DNA of 9,203 nucleotides from an uncultured Oscillospiraceae bacterium (lineage in GTDB: Bacteria; Bacillota; Clostridia; Oscillospirales; Oscillospiraceae). The DNA is taken from positions 1 to 9,203 of the forward strand of contig CAJTQP010000079.1 of NCBI GenBank assembly GCA_910578575.1, written 5' to 3'. This document shows positions 5,659 to 9,203 of the stretch, piece by piece (position 1 is the first letter of the stretch; each line of letters starts with the position of its first letter). A program made the position numbers and the translations under genes. Under the pieces are notes generated by a model. That model was not told the DNA's origin and made no database searches. It saw only the letters and a program-made list of their open reading frames with translations.

Positions 5659-6332
5659 CGTCCGATCCTCTCTTTCACAATGGCTTGCAGCGCCGCCAAG
5701 CTCTCCTCTACATTCAGCGCCGAGGTATCCAGCAACACCGCGTCCTGCGCCTGGCGCAGGGGGGCCGCCGCCCGGTGGCTGTCGTCATAGTCCCGCTGGG
5801 TGATTTCCGCCTGGATGGTGGCCAGGTCAGGGCTCTCCCCCTTGGCGCTGAGCTCCTTCCAGCGGCGCAGGGCCCGCTGCTCCACAGAGGCGGTGAGGAA
5901 CACCTTCACCTCTGCCTCCGGCAAGACCACGGTGCCGATATCCCGGCCATCCATGACCACGTTGTGCTCCGCCGCCAGGCCACGCTGGATATCCAGCAGG
6001 AAGGCCCGCACCTCCGGGATGGCGGAGACCTGGGAGGCATAGCGGGACACCGCGTTCTCCCGGATGGCCTGGGTCACGTCCTCCCCATTGAGGTACATCC
6101 GCTGCAAGCCGTCGGGGCCATGGTCCAGGGTGATGTGGATGTCCGGCAGCTTGGACAGGACGTCCTCCCGCTTGCCGCAGTCCCCGCCCTGGCGGGCCAC
6201 GTAAAGGCCCACGGTACGGTAGATGGCCCCGGTATCCACATACATGGCCCCCAGTTGGGCAGCCAGGGCCTTGGCCAGGGAACTCTTCCCCGCCCCGGCG
6301 GGGCCGTCGATGGCAATATTATAGTGTTTCAT
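5655..6332 (-). CDS. cmk: Cytidylate (CMP/dCMP) kinase
   Basis: A 225-residue (d)CMP kinase that phosphorylates CMP and dCMP with ATP. It carries the P-loop GPAGAGKS (residues 10-17), DTGAIYR (33-39), which contributes to nucleotide binding, GRDIGTVV (129-136), and a C-terminal lid and core with RDYDDSHRAAAPL. This is the usual length for the bacterial enzyme. The start is ATG 6332 (MKHYNIAIDGP), with AAGGAG five bases upstream, and its ATGA overlaps the stop of the flavoprotein gene. An upstream in-frame ATG at 6386 would add 18 residues that only mirror the end of the previous gene. It sits in a tightly overlapping order, flavoprotein-cmk-plsC-ispH/rpsA, seen across Clostridia. The link of cmk with rpsA is also known in proteobacteria. 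Confidence 0.95.
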   Translation of the reverse strand: MKHYNIAIDGPAGAGKSSLAKALAAQLGAMYVDTGAIYRTVGLYVARQGGDCGKREDVLSKLPDIHITLDHGPDGLQRMYLNGEDVTQAIRENAVSRYASQVSAIPEVRAFLLDIQRGLAAEHNVVMDGRDIGTVVLPEAEVKVFLTASVEQRALRRWKELSAKGESPDLATIQAEITQRDYDDSHRAAAPLRQAQDAVLLDTSALNVEESLAALQAIVKERIGR

Positions 6333-7576
6333 AGCTGCTCCTTCCAGTAAGCGGCGGCACTCTCCCCGGCCACCCGGCCGGTACACCAGGCGATTTGCAG
6401 GTTGAAGCCGCCGGTGTAGGCGTCCACGTCCATCACCTCTCCGGCAAAGAAGAGGCCCGCCGCCTGTTTGGACATCATGGTCTTGGGGTCGATCTCCCCG
6501 GTCTTGACGCCCCCGGCGGTGATGATGGCCTCCTTCACCGGACGGGGTCCTTTGAGGGGGAGGGAAAAGGCCTTCATGGTCTCCACCAGCCGCCGCCGCT
6601 GTCCCTTGGTGAGGGCATTCCCCGGCAGGTCCGGGGGGACCTCCACCCGCTGCACCATCACTGGCACCAGCAGGCGGGGCAACAAGCCCTCCAGCAAATT
6701 GTGAAAGGCCCTGTTGGGGGCGGCGGCGATATCCCGCAAGATCCGCGCCTCCAGCTTTTCCTCCTCCAGGGCGGGTTTCAAATCAATCAGGGCGGTACAC
6801 TGGTCCTTTTCCCAGTTGATATGGGCGCTGGCGCTGAGCACCAGGGGGCCGGAGAGGCCGAAGTGGGTGAAGAGCAGCTCCCCCTGTTCTTGAAACAAAA
6901 CCTTCTTTTTCTGGTTCTTCACCGTCAAGCGCACGTTGCGCAGGGAAAGCCCCTGCATCTGGGCGCAGGTCTCCCCCGCCTCTTCCAGGGGCACCAGGGA
7001 AGCCCGCGGGGGCAAAATGGTGTGGCCCACCGCCTGGGCCAGGCGGTAGCCGTCCCCGGTGGAGCCGGTGGCCGGATAGGACAGGCCCCCGGTGGCCACC
7101 ACCACAGCGGCGGCGGGAATCGTCTCCTCCTCCACCGTCACCCCGGTGACCCGGCCATCTTCCACCACCAGGTCCAGGGCCCTGGCCTGGCGGCGGGACA
7201 CCCCCGCCCGTTTCAGGGCAAAAAATAAGGCGTCGATCACGTCGGCCGCCTTGTCTGACTGGGGAAAGACCCGTCCCCCCCGCTCGGTTTTTAGGGGGAC
7301 CCCCAGGTCCTCAAAAAAGCCCATCACATCCTCCGGAGGAAAGCGGGTCACCGCACTGTAGAGAAAGCGGCTGTTCCGGGGGATGTTCTCCAACACCCCC
7401 GCCGGGGTGGTATGGTTGGTCAGGTTGCAGCGGCCCTTGCCGGTGATGTACAGCTTGCGCCCCAACTTTTCGTTGGGCTCCAGCAGCAGCACCGGTGCGC
7501 CGGACTTCCGGCACCACAGGGCGGCCATCATCCCCGCCGCCCCGCCGCCGATCATCACCACAGGTGGGTGGCTCAT
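6329..7576 (-). CDS. HI0933/YhiN/BaiN-family NAD(P)/FAD-dependent oxidoreductase
   Basis: A 415-residue flavoprotein. The N-terminus has the dinucleotide-binding MIGGGAAGMMAA (GxGxxG at 10-15) with an acidic residue ending strand 2 (Glu33). The family signature GRKLYITGKGRCNLTN follows (39-54), then ATGGLSYPATGSTGDGY (161-177). The C-terminus carries the second FAD motif AGEVMDVDAYTGGFN (378-392). Length and motifs fit the HI0933-like family. One clostridial relative, BaiN, has been assigned to reduction of bile-acid intermediates, but most members sit in housekeeping clusters beside cmk and have no proven substrate. This one has the latter context, so a bile-acid role should not be assumed. 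The start ATG overlaps the regulator's TGA (ATGA) and has GGAGG about ten bases upstream. Confidence 0.88.
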   Translation of the reverse strand: MSHPPVVMIGGGAAGMMAALWCRKSGAPVLLLEPNEKLGRKLYITGKGRCNLTNHTTPAGVLENIPRNSRFLYSAVTRFPPEDVMGFFEDLGVPLKTERGGRVFPQSDKAADVIDALFFALKRAGVSRRQARALDLVVEDGRVTGVTVEEETIPAAAVVVATGGLSYPATGSTGDGYRLAQAVGHTILPPRASLVPLEEAGETCAQMQGLSLRNVRLTVKNQKKKVLFQEQGELLFTHFGLSGPLVLSASAHINWEKDQCTALIDLKPALEEEKLEARILRDIAAAPNRAFHNLLEGLLPRLLVPVMVQRVEVPPDLPGNALTKGQRRRLVETMKAFSLPLKGPRPVKEAIITAGGVKTGEIDPKTMMSKQAAGLFFAGEVMDVDAYTGGFNLQIAWCTGRVAGESAAAYWKEQL

Positions 7577-8442
7577 TGGTTCTCTTCCTCCATATTCACA
7601 AACACGCCGTACTCCTGCCAGATGTGCTCCAGGCGCTCGAAGTGGTCCACCACGTCGGTCTTGCTCCGGGCGATAGCCACCAGCAGGGCGTTGATGAGGC
7701 TCAAAGGGGCCACCAGGGAGTCCACCACTGAGGCCATGTCGCTCTTGGCTAGGAGCACGTAGTCCGCCGACTGGGCCATGGTGTTGGTGGCACTGTCGGT
7801 GATGGCGATCACCTTGGAGCCCCGCTCATGGGCAAAACCAATGGCCCGCGCCGTGCGCCGGGAATACCGGGGGAAGGACAGGCCGATCACCACGTCCCCC
7901 ACCCCCACCTGGACGATCTGGTCAAAGATCTCCTGGTTGGCGCTCTCCCCTACGTGGACCACGTTGTCAAACATCAGGCCAAAGTAGAAGGACATAAAGC
8001 CCGCCAGGGAACCGGAGGAGCGGGTGCCCAGGATGTAGATCTTCCGGGCCTCCACAATGGCCTCCACCGCCTTGTCGAAGCTCTCCCGGTCCAGTTCCTC
8101 CATGGTGATGCGGATCTTTTCCATGTCCGACTGCATCACGGTGCTCACCACGTCCTGGTTGCCAATGATATCGTTGGTCACCTCAATGCGCTGGATGGAG
8201 GTGAGCTTGTTGCGGATCATCTCCTGCAAGGCCTTCTGCATGGCGGGGTAGCCGTCATACTTCAGCTCTGAGGCAAAGCGCACCACCGTGGACTCACTGA
8301 CGTGGACGGTCTTGCCCAGCTTGCTGGCCGTCATAAAGGCGGCCTTGTCATAGGAGCTCAAGATATAGTTGGCGATCAACTTCTGACCCTTTGAAAAGGT
8401 GTTCATCTTACTGCTGATGAGGGCTAAAATGTCCTTGGCCAT
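7573..8442 (-). CDS. MurR/RpiR family transcriptional regulator (HTH + SIS domain)
   Basis: A 289-residue regulator. Residues 1-77 form the RpiR-type helix-turn-helix with the conserved VSESTVVRFASELKYDGYP segment. After a linker, residues about 123-255 form an SIS domain, which binds phosphosugars in this family; ILGTRSSGSLA (137-147) is the phosphate-binding loop. The second SIS loop reads SFPRYSRRT rather than the more usual S-x-SG-x-T, a variant I associate with a clostridial RpiR subgroup, and the ligand is unknown. The start is set at ATG 8442 (MAKDILALIS) because GGAGG lies eight bases upstream; an ATG at 8475 has no comparable site. It is preceded by a good promoter (8523-8551) and a leader palindrome (8484-8498), and followed with a 4-nt overlap by the flavoprotein. 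RpiR regulators usually control sugar genes, so its place at the head of this housekeeping run is unusual. Confidence 0.92.
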   Translation of the reverse strand: MAKDILALISSKMNTFSKGQKLIANYILSSYDKAAFMTASKLGKTVHVSESTVVRFASELKYDGYPAMQKALQEMIRNKLTSIQRIEVTNDIIGNQDVVSTVMQSDMEKIRITMEELDRESFDKAVEAIVEARKIYILGTRSSGSLAGFMSFYFGLMFDNVVHVGESANQEIFDQIVQVGVGDVVIGLSFPRYSRRTARAIGFAHERGSKVIAITDSATNTMAQSADYVLLAKSDMASVVDSLVAPLSLINALLVAIARSKTDVVDHFERLEHIWQEYGVFVNMEEENQ

Positions 8443-8483
8443 ACGTCTTTCCTCCGCCCGGCTGTGCCTGTCCACGGGATTCT

Positions 8484-8498
8484 GGAGCGAAACGCTCC
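8484..8498. promoter_or_regulatory. Operator-like palindrome / small hairpin in the rpiR leader
   Basis: GGAGCG-AAA-CGCTCC is a perfect 6-bp inverted repeat with a 3-nt centre. It falls about 18-32 nt after the predicted transcription start (near 8516), where a bound repressor would block RNA polymerase, and 42 nt before the regulator's ATG. It may be the regulator's own binding site or a leader hairpin. Both are inference. Confidence 0.4.
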
Positions 8499-8522
8499 GT
8501 TTACACTGTGCTATCAGGGGGT

Positions 8523-8551
8523 ATTATAACGCCAAGCCGTGGGTTTTGCAA
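8523..8551 (-). promoter_or_regulatory. Sigma-A type promoter of the rpiR-to-rpsA operon
   Basis: On the minus strand TTGCAA (8546-8551) and a perfect TATAAT (8523-8528) are separated by 17 nt. It lies directly after the rluB-type gene's stop (8562-8564) and about 75 nt upstream of the regulator start. It is the only clear promoter seen for the five-gene overlapping run. Confidence 0.75.
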
Positions 8552-8561
8552 GAAAAAATTC

Positions 8562-9203
8562 TTAGTCTTGCAGCTCCATTTCCTCCAATTGGCGCCGCTC
8601 CTCCCCTGTCAGGGGGCGCCACTGCCCAGGCCGGAGGGACCGGTCCAGCCGCAGCGCCCCCTCCCGGATGCGCTTCAGCCGCCGCACCTCCAGGCCGCAC
8701 AGGGCACACATCCGCCGGATCTGCCGGTTCTTCCCTTCCCGGATGGTCACGGACAGCAGGGCCCGGTCCCCCTGGGCCTGTTTCAGCCGTACCTTGGCCG
8801 GGCGCAGGGCTTGCCCCTCCAGGGTCATGGGGGCGGCCAGACGCTGTTCCGCCTGGGGTGCATAGCCCGCCACCCACACCAGGTACTCCTTCTCCACCCC
8901 GTGGCGGGGGTGCAGCAGGGTGTTGGTGAGGGCCCCGTTGTCGGTGAGCAGCAACAGGCCCTCGGAGTCCATGTCCAAGCGCCCCACAGGCCAGACGCGG
9001 GCGGGACAGTCCGCCACCAGCTCCGCCACGGTCTTTCGCCCCTTCTCGTCGGAGAGGGTGGTCACCACCCCGCGGGGCTTATAGAGCATGAGGAGGGTGT
9101 TCCCCCCGGTGGGCCTCACCGGCTGGCCGTCCAGGGTCACCAGGTCCCGCTCCAGGTCCGCCCGGTCCCCCAGGGACGCGGGGCGGCCATTCACCAGCAC
9201 CCG
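8562..9203 (-). CDS. RsuA/RluB/RluE-family rRNA pseudouridine synthase, N-terminus outside the window
   Basis: The gene enters from the right edge; 213 residues to the TAA at 8562-8564 are visible. The first residues, RVLVNGRPA with LGDRADL, are the end of an S4 RNA-binding domain, so roughly 30 residues including the true start are missing and the GTG at 9200 is not the start. The catalytic block is VGRLDMDSEGLLLLTDNG, whose Asp (GRLD) is the nucleophile that isomerises uridine. KEYLV and REGKNRQIRRM follow, as in the RsuA/RluB group. Members modify 16S or 23S rRNA; RluB (23S U2605 in E. coli) is the common clostridial annotation, but RluE or RsuA specificity cannot be excluded. No classical terminator follows, so some read-through into the regulator operon is possible. 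Confidence 0.9.
   Translation of the reverse strand, partial: RVLVNGRPASLGDRADLERDLVTLDGQPVRPTGGNTLLMLYKPRGVVTTLSDEKGRKTVAELVADCPARVWPVGRLDMDSEGLLLLTDNGALTNTLLHPRHGVEKEYLVWVAGYAPQAEQRLAAPMTLEGQALRPAKVRLKQAQGDRALLSVTIREGKNRQIRRMCALCGLEVRRLKRIREGALRLDRSLRPGQWRPLTGEERRQLEEMELQD

Noticed and set aside
6329..7576. Naming the flavoprotein baiN with a bile-acid function
   Set aside because: The sequence shows the family only, and its context is a housekeeping cluster with no bai genes.
8547..8572. Hairpin (TGCAAGA/TCTTGCA) overlapping the pseudouridine synthase stop as a terminator
   Set aside because: Only a 7-bp, AT-rich stem with a 12-nt loop and no U-run after it on the minus strand; its right arm also carries the -35 of the next promoter.

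Overview
The window looks like core chromosome from a GC-rich Gram-positive anaerobe of the Clostridia, most likely a relative of the Oscillospiraceae such as Flavonifractor, Lawsonibacter or Intestinimonas. This is inferred from IspH fused to ribosomal protein S1, an SLH-domain surface protein, the trmK-nif3 pair, a clostridial-type MurR/RpiR regulator, strong AGGAGG ribosome binding sites and a high GC content. I see no phage, transposase, CRISPR array, rRNA or tRNA, and nothing that forms a wholly new multi-gene system.

Layout, left to right: (1) 3-89, the 3' end of a plus-strand SLH-domain gene, meeting a bidirectional terminator at 108-148. (2) 168-899 minus, yebC, with a well-formed promoter at 967-995. 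(3) 1037-1152, a dense array of five short hairpins that looks like a dispersed intergenic repeat. (4) 1173-2936 minus, a DUF1858 redox-disulfide protein, then trmK and a compact Nif3-family protein; trmK and nif3 overlap by 13 nt. A very strong terminator hairpin at 2683-2718 lies between the DUF1858 gene and trmK. (5) 3053-8442 minus, a completely overlapping run of five genes: rpiR-type regulator, BaiN/HI0933-like flavoprotein, cmk, plsC and ispH-rpsA. It is headed by a promoter at 8523-8551 and closed by a terminator at 3016-3043. (6) 8562-9203 minus, an RsuA/RluB-type pseudouridine synthase cut by the right edge.

The large run joins nucleotide supply (CMP kinase), phospholipid synthesis (lysophosphatidate acyltransferase), isoprenoid synthesis (IspH) and translation (S1). 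The baiN-like/cmk/plsC/ispH-rpsA order is a recurrent clostridial housekeeping cluster. Its unusual aspect here is a phosphosugar-sensing type regulator as the first, translationally coupled gene. The most interesting details are regulatory: a full internal Shine-Dalgarno and ATG at the IspH/S1 junction, a low-GC patch inside ispH with a promoter-like sequence, an operator-like palindrome in the rpiR leader, the terminator just before trmK, and the hairpin array.
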